38,466 nucleotides of DNA from RGIG3009 sp045578425 (GTDB taxonomy: Bacteria; Bacillota; Clostridia; Oscillospirales; Acutalibacteraceae). The stretch's first letter is position 1, and every line of letters starts with the position of its first letter. This document shows positions 24,034 through 32,071 of the stretch, one piece after another. Where the stretch lies: contig JAZNKF010000032.1 in the NCBI GenBank assembly GCA_045578425.1, positions 1-38,466 on the forward strand, given 5' to 3'. The position numbers and the translations under genes were made by a program. The notes under the pieces are model-generated. The model had not been told where the DNA came from and made no database searches. It worked only from the letters and a program-made list of their open reading frames with translations.

Positions 24034-25605
24034 ATGTACCAAGTACTGTATCGTAAATGGCGTCCGCAAACGTTGTCCGAAGTGTATGGTCAACCGGCGG
24101 TTACCACAGCACTTAAAAATGAATTGCGCTCCAATCGCTTGGCGCATGCGTATTTGTTTACCGGTTCTCGCGGAACGGGCAAAACTTCTTGCGCTAAAAT
24201 TTTGGCAAAGGCGGTAAATTGTCTGAATCCGCAAGACGGCGACCCGTGCAATGAATGCGATAACTGCCGCGGCATTGATGCGGGTACGATTTTGGATGTA
24301 ACCGAGATTGATGCTGCCTCCAACAATGGTGTGGATAACATTCGTGATTTGCGTGACGAAGTGAATTTTGCTCCCGCGATTGCCAAATATCGCGTGTATA
24401 TTATTGACGAAGTTCACATGCTTTCTTCCGGCGCTTTTAACGCGTTGCTCAAAACACTGGAAGAACCGCCGGAACACGTAATTTTTATTTTGGCTACCAC
24501 AGAAGTGCACAAGTTGCCTGCTACCATCTTGTCGCGGTGCCAGCGCTTTGATTTCGGTCGCATTGCGGTGGACGATATTGCCGCACGGTTGCAGTATGTA
24601 GCAAGCCAAGAACAGTTTACATTGGCAGATGATGCGGCGCGCTTGATTGCGCGCTTGGCAGATGGCGGTTTGCGCGACGCATTATCGCTGCTCGATCAAT
24701 GCTTATCGCGTTCGCACGATATTACCGTGGAGGTTGTTACCGAAGCCACCGGCATGGCGGGGCGCGAGTATTTGTTCCGTTTGGTGGCAGCTGTTCGCGA
24801 ACAAAATGCAGCAAATGCTTTGGAATTGTTGAGCACCTTGTACGAAGGCTCCAAAGATATGGAACGTCTGTGTGTGGAATTGATTGATTGCTACCGCAAT
24901 ATGTTGATTCTCAAAAGCGTGAAAAAAGCAGATGACTTGGTACCCGTTTCTGCCGCAGAAATGGAAGAACTACGCGCCGAAGCAAATGCCGTTTCGGCGG
25001 AGACTTTGCTCCACATTATGGATGTATTGCAACGTACCTTGGACCGTTTGAAGGGGGGCGTTTCCCGCCGCGTAGAAATGGAGACCATGTTGTTGCGCTT
25101 GTGCACACCGAAATTGGACACTACGCCCGAAGCGTTGTTGCGCCGCATTGAACGGTTGGAAGCAGGGCAACCTGCCGTTTCTTCCGCACCTGCGCCGACA
25201 CCGATAACAAAAGCTTCGCCACTACAAGAACCGACGAAAACGGAACAAAAGGAAGCACCGGCGGAACCGGCAGGGACGGTTGCACCGTTTAACGGGTGGG
25301 CAGAAGTGCTCGAATACATTGCCAAACAAAGCCCGCCGCTTTACGGTGTATTGATGGATTCGACCGCCATGAGCAACGGGCAGGAACTGATTATTATAAC
25401 AGATAATGATTTGTTTGGAACGTTGGTGCGGCAAGACAGTAACAAAGCCGTTTTAATGAGTGCTGTGCAAGCGGTGACGGGGCATCCCATGCGTATTAAA
25501 CGCGGTCGCCCTGCTAAGCAAGAAAAAGAGGAACAAACCGACCCGTTGTCGGCGTTTTTACAACAAAGTACCGAGGCCGGTATATCCGTTGAAATGAAAG
25601 GTTGA
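24034..25605 (+). CDS. dnaX: DNA polymerase III subunit gamma/tau DnaX
   Basis: DnaX is the clamp-loader ATPase that assembles the beta clamp and tethers polymerase III. The start at 24034 (MYQVLYRKWRP) follows AAGGGAG; a longer frame overlaps the SRP RNA. The 523-residue product has Walker A GSRGTGKTS (44-52), zinc cysteines C63, C72, C75 and C78, IIDEVHML, and the SRC sensor in ILSRCQRFDF. A Pro/Ala-rich linker precedes the tau-like C-terminal region. I see no convincing slippage signal for a shorter gamma form. It is followed by ybaB as in most bacteria. Confidence 0.97.
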   Translation: MYQVLYRKWRPQTLSEVYGQPAVTTALKNELRSNRLAHAYLFTGSRGTGKTSCAKILAKAVNCLNPQDGDPCNECDNCRGIDAGTILDVTEIDAASNNGVDNIRDLRDEVNFAPAIAKYRVYIIDEVHMLSSGAFNALLKTLEEPPEHVIFILATTEVHKLPATILSRCQRFDFGRIAVDDIAARLQYVASQEQFTLADDAARLIARLADGGLRDALSLLDQCLSRSHDITVEVVTEATGMAGREYLFRLVAAVREQNAANALELLSTLYEGSKDMERLCVELIDCYRNMLILKSVKKADDLVPVSAAEMEELRAEANAVSAETLLHIMDVLQRTLDRLKGGVSRRVEMETMLLRLCTPKLDTTPEALLRRIERLEAGQPAVSSAPAPTPITKASPLQEPTKTEQKEAPAEPAGTVAPFNGWAEVLEYIAKQSPPLYGVLMDSTAMSNGQELIIITDNDLFGTLVRQDSNKAVLMSAVQAVTGHPMRIKRGRPAKQEKEEQTDPLSAFLQQSTEAGISVEMKG

Positions 25606-25611
25606 TAGAAT

Positions 25612-25953
25612 ATGAAAGCACGATTACCGCAAGGATACGGTGGCGGCGCCGGTAACATGCAAAGCATGTTGCGCCAAGCCCAAAAGATGCAAGAAGACAT
25701 GGCAAACGCGCAAGGTGAATTGGAACAACGCGAATATACCGCCACAGCGGGTGGCGGCATGGTGACAGCTACCGTAGACGGCAAGCATTTGTTGCGCTCG
25801 ATTGAACTGAAACCCGAGGCAGTGGACCCCGAAGATACCGAAATGTTATCCGATTTGATTGTGGCAGCTGTTAACGAAGCGGTGCGCAAAGCGCAAGCCG
25901 ATTCGGAAGAAACACTGGGCAAAATCACCGGTGGCATGCAACTGCCGTTTTGA
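25612..25953 (+). CDS. ybaB: YbaB/EbfC family nucleoid-associated protein
   Basis: YbaB proteins are small DNA-binding dimers found next to dnaX and recR. The 113 residues begin with a Gly/Met/Gln-rich segment (GGGAGNMQSMLRQAQKMQ) and carry the family core TATAGGGMV, TVDGKHLL and PEDTEMLSDLIVAAVNEA. It starts 6 bases after dnaX, and the usual ybaB-recR pair is split here by a VanZ-family gene. Confidence 0.93.
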   Translation: MKARLPQGYGGGAGNMQSMLRQAQKMQEDMANAQGELEQREYTATAGGGMVTATVDGKHLLRSIELKPEAVDPEDTEMLSDLIVAAVNEAVRKAQADSEETLGKITGGMQLPF

Positions 25954-25955
25954 CG

Positions 25956-26432
25956 ATGGTACGAAAGATTATTTGGTGGGTGCTGACGCTGTTCTGCCTT
26001 AGTACGATTTTTGGTTTTTCGGGTCAATCGGCGGCAGAATCTTCACAGCTTAGCGGTTCACTAACCGAAACATTACTGTCGTTGATTCCGTCCTACAACC
26101 TACTTTCTGCTGACGAACAATTGGCCGTGGTGGCAGTGGCACACGAGGTCATTCGCAGTGTGGCGCATATTGCCACGTTTGCTGCTTTGGGCTTTTGTGT
26201 ATATATGCTTACGCGCAGTTATGCCTTGCGGCGTTCGTTTTTTGTGGCATTTGCTGCATGTGTTATTGTGGCGGTAATTGACGAATGTTTGCAACGTGTA
26301 TTGGCAGCCGGCAGAGCGTTTGAATGGGTGGATTTGCTTAAAGATTGGTTGGGCAGTTTGTTTGGTATCGGCATTGCCGTTTTGTTAGGCTTTGTGATAA
26401 AAGGGATACACTATTCGCGAAAGGAAGCATAA
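25956..26432 (+). CDS. VanZ-family membrane protein
   Basis: The 158-residue product has an N-terminal membrane helix followed by the family's FSGQSAAESSQLS motif, then RSVAHIATFAALG. The DECLQ motif and the closing WVDLLKDWLGSLFGIGIA segment complete a VanZ-like signature of three to four membrane segments. VanZ in enterococci gives low-level teicoplanin resistance; most family members have no known function. The start is taken as ATG 25956; TTG at 25950 in the same frame would overlap ybaB. Neither has a clear Shine-Dalgarno, so translation may be coupled to ybaB. recR begins 2 bases after its stop. Confidence 0.85.
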   Translation: MVRKIIWWVLTLFCLSTIFGFSGQSAAESSQLSGSLTETLLSLIPSYNLLSADEQLAVVAVAHEVIRSVAHIATFAALGFCVYMLTRSYALRRSFFVAFAACVIVAVIDECLQRVLAAGRAFEWVDLLKDWLGSLFGIGIAVLLGFVIKGIHYSRKEA

Positions 26433-26434
26433 AA

Positions 26435-27034
26435 ATGGCGTATCGTGTTGCGGCACTTGAAAAGTTAATAGAACAGTGGCAACGATTGCCTGGTATTGGG
26501 CACAAAACTGCTGTGCGGTTGGCGTTTGCGGTGCTTTCCATGACCGAAGAAGAAGGCAACCGTTTTGTCAATGCTATTACCGAGGCGCGCCGCACGGTGC
26601 ATGAATGTGAAATTTGTTGCAATTTAACGGATGGCGAACGTTGCTCGGTGTGTAATGCTTCCAACCGTAACGAAAGCGTGATTTGTGTGGTGGAAGAACC
26701 GCAAGACGTGATGGCATTTGAACGTACTCGCGAATACGATGGAGTATACCACGTGTTGCATGGTACCATTTCGCCGCTTAACGGCATCGGTCCGGACCAA
26801 ATCCGCATTAAACCGTTGCTGACACGGGTGGCGAATACCGAAGTGGAAGAAGTGATTATGGCAACCAACCCCACGGTGGAGGGGGAGGCTACCGCTATGT
26901 ATCTTTCGAAATTGTTAAAGCCGTTTGGTGTTAAGGTGACACGCTTAGCCTACGGTATTCCGGTGGGCGGCGATTTGGAATATGCCGACGAAGTGACTTT
27001 GAGTCGTTCTTTGGAAGGCCGCAGCGAATTATAA
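26435..27034 (+). CDS. recR: Recombination protein RecR
   Basis: RecR works with RecO and RecF to load RecA on gapped DNA. The start at 26435 follows AAGGAAG (26421-26427); a longer frame from 26345 lies within the VanZ gene. The 199-residue product has a helix-hairpin-helix (RLPGIGHKTAVRLAF, from residue 17), a zinc finger with C58, C61, C70 and C73, and a Toprim domain starting VICVVEEPQD and continuing with HGTISPLNGIGPD. It closes the dnaX-ybaB-(vanZ-like)-recR group. Confidence 0.97.
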   Translation: MAYRVAALEKLIEQWQRLPGIGHKTAVRLAFAVLSMTEEEGNRFVNAITEARRTVHECEICCNLTDGERCSVCNASNRNESVICVVEEPQDVMAFERTREYDGVYHVLHGTISPLNGIGPDQIRIKPLLTRVANTEVEEVIMATNPTVEGEATAMYLSKLLKPFGVKVTRLAYGIPVGGDLEYADEVTLSRSLEGRSEL

Positions 27035-27059
27035 AGATTACTCTTTAAGGAGGATAAGC

Positions 27060-27530
27060 ATGGCGGGTGAACGTGTGGCAACGAAAACCATTGCCGAAAA
27101 CCGAAAAGCCTTCCATGATTATTTTGTGGAAGAATCGTTGGAAGCGGGCATTGAACTGTGCGGAACGGAAGTAAAATCGTTGCGCAAAGGCGCCGTGAAT
27201 TTAAAAGACGCATGGTGTTCCGTGGAAAACGGCGAAATGTTCATTAAAGGCATGCACGTAAGCCCTTATGAGCAAGGAAATATTTTTAATCGCGACCCGA
27301 TGAGGGTGCGGAAACTGTTGATGCACCGCCGCGAAATTATGCGGTGGTATGGGTTGCTCAAACAGCAACAAGGATTGACAGTGATTCCGTTATCCTTGTA
27401 CTTTAAGGGTTCCCGCGTGAAAGTACAGGTTGGATTGTGCCGCGGTAAAAAATTATATGACAAGCGGGAAGATGCGGCGCGTCGCGAAATGAAGCGTGAA
27501 GCCGAACGGGCGTTGCGTCAAAAGAGTTGA
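27060..27530 (+). CDS. smpB: SsrA-binding protein SmpB
   Basis: SmpB binds tmRNA and the A site of stalled ribosomes during trans-translation. The 156 residues show the oligonucleotide-binding-fold core ENRKAFHDYFVEESLEAGI, GTEVKSLRKGAVNLKDA and YEQGN. The C-terminal basic tail RGKKLYDKREDAARREMKRE is the part that enters the mRNA channel in known structures. TAAGGAGG precedes the ATG. No tmRNA gene is adjacent. Confidence 0.97.
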   Translation: MAGERVATKTIAENRKAFHDYFVEESLEAGIELCGTEVKSLRKGAVNLKDAWCSVENGEMFIKGMHVSPYEQGNIFNRDPMRVRKLLMHRREIMRWYGLLKQQQGLTVIPLSLYFKGSRVKVQVGLCRGKKLYDKREDAARREMKREAERALRQKS

Positions 27531-27540
27531 AGGTGAAAGC

Positions 27541-28485
27541 ATGAGTTTGTTATCGGTGGTTATTCCCTCGTATAACGAGGAAAATAATTTTAGTACAGCG
27601 GTACAGCGCCTTTCTGAGGTGTTGACGGCTGCCAAAATTGAATATGAACTCATTTTTGTAGATGACGGTTCCCGTGACAAAACATACGCGCTCATTTGTG
27701 AGGAAGCACGGCGCAATCCTACCGTGCGCGGGATTTCGTTTAGCCGCAATTTTGGCAAAGAAGCAGCGATTTTTGCGGGTTTGTGCGAAGCCAAAGGGGA
27801 TGCGTGTGTGGTGACGGATTGCGACATGCAGTTTCCACCCGAAGTGATTGTGCAAATGTGGGAATTGTGGCAACAAGGTTACCAAGTGGTGGAAGGCAAA
27901 AAAAGCAGTCGCGGCAAGGAACATGTTGCACATGGTTTGTTTGCGCGGTTATTCTACCGCTTGATTGGACAAGCGGTTGGCATGGATATGCAATCGTCCT
28001 CTGATTTTAAGTTGTTGGACCGTCGTGTGGTGGATGTGCTCAACACGTTGCAAGAGCGTGACACCTTTTTTCGCGCACTGTCTTTTTGGGCAGGCTTTCG
28101 CACGGCTACGGTGGAATTTGAAGTGGCTCCCCGTACAAGCGGGACGTCCAAATGGTCGATTCGAAAATTGGTGCGGTATGCAATTAACAATTTAACCTCT
28201 TTTTCTACCGTGCCGCTTCGCGTGATTACGCTGTTGGGAGCTGTTTTGTTAATCGGTTCGGCGGTATTGGCACTGCAAACGTTGGTGCGCTTTTTTGCGG
28301 GTACGGCGGTGGAAGGGTTTACCACTGTTATTTTGCTGCTGTTGCTTATCGGCGGTGCGATTATGGTGAGTTTGGGGATTATTGGGCATTACATTGGCCG
28401 TATTTACGATGAAGTGAAAAAGCGTCCCCGTTACATTGTGGCGCGTCGCACAGAGGAGGAAGAAAACCGTGTTATTGACGCTTGA
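27541..28485 (+). CDS. Family 2 glycosyltransferase with C-terminal membrane helices (GtrB/DPM1-like)
   Basis: Enzymes of this layout transfer a sugar from a nucleotide donor to a polyprenyl phosphate on the inner membrane face. With the start at 27541 the product has 314 residues. It has SVVIPSYNEE (5-14), FVDDGSRDKT (39-48), the metal-binding D93-C94-D95 in TDCDMQFPP, and RNFGKEAAIFAG. Two C-terminal membrane segments lie at about 225-255 and 260-290. A GtrA-family gene, a common partner as lipid-sugar flippase, is three genes downstream in the same run. The sugar is unknown. Confidence 0.88.
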   Translation: MSLLSVVIPSYNEENNFSTAVQRLSEVLTAAKIEYELIFVDDGSRDKTYALICEEARRNPTVRGISFSRNFGKEAAIFAGLCEAKGDACVVTDCDMQFPPEVIVQMWELWQQGYQVVEGKKSSRGKEHVAHGLFARLFYRLIGQAVGMDMQSSSDFKLLDRRVVDVLNTLQERDTFFRALSFWAGFRTATVEFEVAPRTSGTSKWSIRKLVRYAINNLTSFSTVPLRVITLLGAVLLIGSAVLALQTLVRFFAGTAVEGFTTVILLLLLIGGAIMVSLGIIGHYIGRIYDEVKKRPRYIVARRTEEEENRVIDA

Positions 28486-29236
28486 TTTGGGAAACACCAA
28501 CTTGACGGTTGGGGTATTCCGTGGGCAAGAGTTAGTTTGTGAATTTCGCATTGCGACCGACCGTACGCTGACAGGCGACCAATATGCGGTACAGCTGCTT
28601 TCGGTACTGAATTTGCATGAAATTGGTGCCAAAGATATTGACGGCGCCATTATCAGTTCGGTGGTGCCGGGGCTGGATGCCATATTGATGAAAGCGGTAA
28701 AAAAAGTGACCGGTGTGCCCCCATTATTGGTGGGCCCCGGTGTGAAAACCGGCATGAACATTCGCATTGATAATCCGGCGCAACTGGGTGCTGACTTGTT
28801 GGTTGGTGCTGTGGCGTCCACGGCAAAATACGGGGTACCGTGTATTGTTTGGGATTTGGGAACGGCAACCACTGTTTCGGTGGTGGATAAAGACGGCGTT
28901 TTCCGCGGCGGTGCTATCATGCCTGGTGTGGGAACTTCGCTTGATTCGCTTGTCAGCCGTGCTTCGCTTTTACCGCGTATTCGTTTGGAAGCACCGGCGC
29001 AAGTGATTGGTACGAACACCGCCGATTCCATGAAATCCGGTTCGGTGTTTGGCACGGCGGCTATGATTGATGGTATGTCGGCGCGTATTGAAGAAGAACT
29101 CGGAACCCCTGCCACTGTGGTTATTACCGGTGGATTGGGCGAGGAAATTGCCGCGCGTTGTCACCATACCGCCGTGTACGACGGAAGATTATTATTAGAC
29201 GGATTACGTTTGCTGTACGAGAAAAATACACACTAA
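28469..29236 (+). CDS. coaX: Type III pantothenate kinase CoaX
   Basis: CoaX phosphorylates pantothenate, the first step of coenzyme A synthesis. I use the GTG at 28469 because AGGAGG (28454-28459) lies 9 bases upstream and the 255-residue product then begins (f)MLLTLDLGNTN, as in the family; an ATG at 28436 would add unrelated residues. The ASKHA-fold motifs DLGNTN (6-11), GADLLVGAVA, WDLGTATT and VITGGLG are present. It overlaps the glycosyltransferase by 17 bases. Confidence 0.96.
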   Translation: MLLTLDLGNTNLTVGVFRGQELVCEFRIATDRTLTGDQYAVQLLSVLNLHEIGAKDIDGAIISSVVPGLDAILMKAVKKVTGVPPLLVGPGVKTGMNIRIDNPAQLGADLLVGAVASTAKYGVPCIVWDLGTATTVSVVDKDGVFRGGAIMPGVGTSLDSLVSRASLLPRIRLEAPAQVIGTNTADSMKSGSVFGTAAMIDGMSARIEEELGTPATVVITGGLGEEIAARCHHTAVYDGRLLLDGLRLLYEKNTH

Positions 29237-29248
29237 GTCTAAAAATGC

Positions 29249-29294
29249 GCTGCATCGGAAAAGACAGGTTCCCACTGTTGTCTTGATGAGCAGC
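29249..29294 (+). promoter_or_regulatory. Imperfect hairpin in the gap between coaX and the ECF S-component gene
   Basis: GCTGC (29249-29253) can pair with GCAGC (29290-29294), ATC with GAT, and AAGACA (29261-29266) with TGTCTT (29279-29284), separated by small bulges. It sits just before the AAGGAGG site of the next gene in the only sizeable gap (73 bases) of this run. There is no T-run. A role in RNA processing or differential expression is possible but unproven. Confidence 0.3.
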
Positions 29295-29309
29295 AGCAAG
29301 GAGGATATT

Positions 29310-29915
29310 ATGAAAGCAAACAAAAAAGGGTCTGCCACCCTGCGAATGGTAGAGTTGGCTATTTTAACAGCCGTTGTTTTGGTCTTGCAACTGACAGGTA
29401 CCGCCATTAAGCTGACGGCACTGGGGACAAGTATCAGTTTGGTGCTGATTCCGATTGTGCTGGGCGGTGTGCTGTTGGGCCCCGCCGCAGGTGCGTGGCT
29501 TGGCGGCGTGTTTGGCTGCGTTACCTATTTAATGGGCGTTTTCGGTATGGATGGGTTTACGTTCATTTTGTTTACGGAGCACCCGTTATTAACAGCACTG
29601 GTCTGCTTTGGAAAAGGGATTGCCGCCGGTTTTTGCGCCGGTTTGGTATATCGTTTGTTGTGTAATAAAAATAACACGGTTGCCATGTTCACCGCGGCGG
29701 CAGTAGCGCCGATTGTGAACACCGGCTTGTTTATTTTGGGCGCTCTGCTCATGAGCGAAACGCTTTCGGCAAACTTTGTGGCTGACGGCAGCACGGTTTT
29801 GTATTTTTTGGTGATAGTGTGCGCCGGCGTGAATTTCTTATTGGAACTCGCACTCAATTTGATTGTGACACCGTCTATTTCCGCTGTGGTTCAAGCGGTG
29901 AAAAAACGTATTTAA
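29310..29915 (+). CDS. ECF transporter S component, possibly pantothenate-specific
   Basis: S components are small membrane proteins that bind a vitamin and dock to a shared ECF energising module. The start at 29310 follows a strong AAGGAGG; the ATGs at 29283 and 29286 are too early. The 201-residue product has about six hydrophobic segments, starting with MVELAILTAVVLVLQ, and a family-like stretch VLIPIVLGGVLLGPAAGAWLG. Its position after coaX suggests it imports the kinase's substrate pantothenate (PanT-like). That specificity is an inference. The ECF A and T subunits are not in the window. Confidence 0.85.
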   Translation: MKANKKGSATLRMVELAILTAVVLVLQLTGTAIKLTALGTSISLVLIPIVLGGVLLGPAAGAWLGGVFGCVTYLMGVFGMDGFTFILFTEHPLLTALVCFGKGIAAGFCAGLVYRLLCNKNNTVAMFTAAAVAPIVNTGLFILGALLMSETLSANFVADGSTVLYFLVIVCAGVNFLLELALNLIVTPSISAVVQAVKKRI

Positions 29916-29928
29916 GGGGTAAACCAGT

Positions 29929-30390
29929 ATGCCGCAACAAGACATTTTTGACCGCTTGATGGCAACACGCTTGTTGCGGCGGTGGCAGCCGTTGTACCAA
30001 AAACACAAAGCAGTGTTATTGTATTTACTGTTCGGCGGGTTGACTACGGTTATCAGCATCGGCACGTTTTGGGCAGGGCACAGTGCCTTGCGCCTAAACG
30101 AACATATTGCCAACGTCATTTCGTGGGTGTTGGCGGTGTTGTTTGCGTTTTTGACAAACCGTGTGTGGGTGTTTTCGGCACCGACAAATAGTACCAAGGC
30201 CTTTTTGGGACAACTGTTTCGGTTTTACGGCGGTCGATTGACAACCCTTGGAATTGAAGAAATACTGTTATTTGTGTTTATTACCGTGCTGAAAATAAAC
30301 GGCTTGGTAGTAAAAGTGGGGGCACAAGTCGTGGTGTTGATTCTCAATTACATTGTGAGTAAATGGTTTGTATTTAAGAATAAAGAATAA
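29929..30390 (+). CDS. GtrA-family membrane protein
   Basis: GtrA-like proteins are four-helix membrane proteins thought to flip polyprenyl-linked sugars. The 153 residues show the family's opening FGGLTTVISIGTFW, a central VLAVLFAFLTNRVWVF motif and the ending LNYIVSKWFVF. It is the last gene of the dnaX run and probably partners with the GT2 enzyme encoded at 27541, although coaX and the S component lie between them. A terminator follows immediately. Confidence 0.9.
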   Translation: MPQQDIFDRLMATRLLRRWQPLYQKHKAVLLYLLFGGLTTVISIGTFWAGHSALRLNEHIANVISWVLAVLFAFLTNRVWVFSAPTNSTKAFLGQLFRFYGGRLTTLGIEEILLFVFITVLKINGLVVKVGAQVVVLILNYIVSKWFVFKNKE

Positions 30391-30420
30391 AACCCTTTAA
30401 CAAAAAGGGTTTTATTTTTT
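30386..30420 (+). terminator. Terminator of the dnaX-to-gtrA gene run
   Basis: AAAACCCTTT (30389-30398) pairs with AAAGGGTTTT (30404-30413) around a small A-rich loop, followed by ATTTTTT. The stem overlaps the gtrA-like stop codon. Confidence 0.88.
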
Positions 30421-30440
30421 AAAAAAGCAAAGGAAAAGTA

Positions 30441-30469
30441 TTGACTTTACCGTACTAACGTGTTACTAT
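30441..30469 (+). promoter_or_regulatory. Promoter of the histidine operon
   Basis: TTGACT (30441-30446) and TACTAT (30464-30469) have a 17-base spacer, placing the start near 30476 and leaving a 5'UTR of only about 30 bases. There is no room for a T-box or a His-rich leader peptide, so control is probably by initiation or by HisG feedback inhibition. Confidence 0.75.
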
Positions 30470-30505
30470 GCTAAAAGAAAGAACCGCAGAAAAGGAAAAA
30501 CAGCT

Positions 30506-32071
30506 ATGATGATTGACCAAAACATCTTAAAATTCGAAGAAAAAGTGATATTCTCGTTACGCGCATTGTATGCGGAACACGGGTATCGTCAATTTAAAAT
30601 GAGCAAGTTTGAAGAATACGATTTGTATTCCAAAAACAAAGATTTTTTAGTTTCGGACGGTGTCATTACCTTTAACGATACCAATGGGAAATTGTTGGCG
30701 CTCAAACCCGACGTGACGCTTTCTATTATCAAAAACAGCAAATATGCATATGGGTCGGGTGTGGCCGAAAAATTTTACTACAACGAAAACGTTTACCGTA
30801 TTTCGGAACAATCGCATTGTTACAAAGAAATTATGCAAACGGGACTGGAATGTATTGGCGATATTACCGATACCGATGTCTGGGAAGTTTGTGAATTGGC
30901 GGTAAAAAGCCTGCAAACCATTTCCGAAAACTTTGTGCTTAGTCTTTCACACGTGGGATTGGTGGATGCGCTGCTGGAAGAATACGGTGTCAATCAAACC
31001 TTGAAGCCCAAAGTGATGACGGCGATTAACGAAAAGAACGAAGGGGAATTGAAACGTTTGTTAAGCGCCGCGGCGTATGATGCGTTGCGGTGTTTGCTGA
31101 TGCATTACGATACCCCGATGCAATCGTTGAGCGCTGTGACTGCCGTTGCCAACAGTCCTGCTTCTAAAACGGCTGTTGCCGAATTTTGTGCGGTATGTGA
31201 GACGCTGTGCGACAAAGGATATGCACCGTATTTGGCAGTGGATTTTTCCATTACGGATAACGACGGATATTACAGCGGCATTGTTTTCAAAGGATTTATT
31301 AATGGTGTGGCTTCCCGCGTGTTGTCGGGCGGTCGGTACGATACGCTGATGCAACGTATGGGGCGTTCAGCGGGTGCTTTGGGTTTTGCCGTGTATTTGG
31401 ATACCTTGGAACGCTTGGAAGAAGCCAAGCCGCAAGACAGCATGATTAATATTGCGCTTCCTAAAGGACGTTTGGGTGAAAAGGTATACGATATGTTTGA
31501 AAAAGCGGGGTTTGATTGTCCTGCCATTAAAGAAACAAACCGTAAACTGATTTTTGAAAACAAAGAAAAAGGTTTGCGCTTTTTCTGGGTGAAACCTTCC
31601 GACGTCGCCAGTTATGTGGAACGCGGCGCGGCGGATATCGGTGTAGCGGGCAAAGATATTTTGCTGGAATACACCCCCGACGTTTATGAACTGCTGGACT
31701 TAAATATCGGTAAATGCCGTATGGCGGTGGCGGCGAAAAAAGATTTTGTTGACGATACGTCCAAAACGTTGCGCGTGGCAACCAAGTTTCCCAACATTGC
31801 CAAACGGTATTATACGGAAAATTGCCGCGATATTGATATTATCAAACTTAACGGTTCGATTGAGATTGCGCCGATTTTGGGGTTGTCCGATGTGATTGTG
31901 GATATTGTGGAAACCGGGAAAACGTTGCTGGAAAATAATTTGGAGCCGTTCCAAACGATTGTGCCGATTAGCGCGCGATTGATTTCCAACAAGGCATGCT
32001 ACGGTTTTAAGATGCAAAAAATAGAGGCTATCAAAAACGGGTTGTTGCAAGAGGTGAAAAGCGATGATTAA
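30506..32071 (+). CDS. hisZ-hisG: Fused HisZ-HisG: ATP phosphoribosyltransferase regulatory and catalytic subunits in one chain
   Basis: ATP phosphoribosyltransferase catalyses the first step of histidine synthesis. This 521-residue product joins two proteins that are normally separate. Residues 1 to about 305 are HisZ, the histidyl-tRNA-synthetase-like regulatory subunit (LALKPDVTLSII, YNENVYR, motif-3-like GGRYDTL). Residues 313-521 are a complete short-form HisG with SMINIALPKGRLGEKVYDM, RGAADIGVAGKD and SIEIAPILGLSDVIVDIVETG. The former hisG start may survive as the ATG at 31442, but I see no good Shine-Dalgarno there. The first ATG (30506) is 9 bases after AAAGGA. It is the first gene of the his operon and overlaps hisD by 8 bases. 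Confidence 0.93.
   Translation: MMIDQNILKFEEKVIFSLRALYAEHGYRQFKMSKFEEYDLYSKNKDFLVSDGVITFNDTNGKLLALKPDVTLSIIKNSKYAYGSGVAEKFYYNENVYRISEQSHCYKEIMQTGLECIGDITDTDVWEVCELAVKSLQTISENFVLSLSHVGLVDALLEEYGVNQTLKPKVMTAINEKNEGELKRLLSAAAYDALRCLLMHYDTPMQSLSAVTAVANSPASKTAVAEFCAVCETLCDKGYAPYLAVDFSITDNDGYYSGIVFKGFINGVASRVLSGGRYDTLMQRMGRSAGALGFAVYLDTLERLEEAKPQDSMINIALPKGRLGEKVYDMFEKAGFDCPAIKETNRKLIFENKEKGLRFFWVKPSDVASYVERGAADIGVAGKDILLEYTPDVYELLDLNIGKCRMAVAAKKDFVDDTSKTLRVATKFPNIAKRYYTENCRDIDIIKLNGSIEIAPILGLSDVIVDIVETGKTLLENNLEPFQTIVPISARLISNKACYGFKMQKIEAIKNGLLQEVKSDD

Noticed and set aside
24915..24935. Possible slippage site in dnaX producing gamma by frameshift
   Set aside because: The run of six A residues is phased GTG AAA AAA GCA, not the A-AAA-AAG heptamer, and I saw no supporting stem or early stop.
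27531..27540. tmRNA gene beside smpB
   Set aside because: The next gene starts 10 bases after smpB, so there is no space for it, and nothing resembling tmRNA was seen elsewhere in the window.
28249..29115. Minus-strand open frame of 288 codons opposite the glycosyltransferase end and coaX
   Set aside because: It is antisense to two well-supported genes, has no convincing ribosome binding site and resembles no family.
30421..30505. T-box or attenuator before the histidine operon
   Set aside because: Only about 30 bases separate the predicted start from the first codon, and no T-box motif or His-codon run is present.
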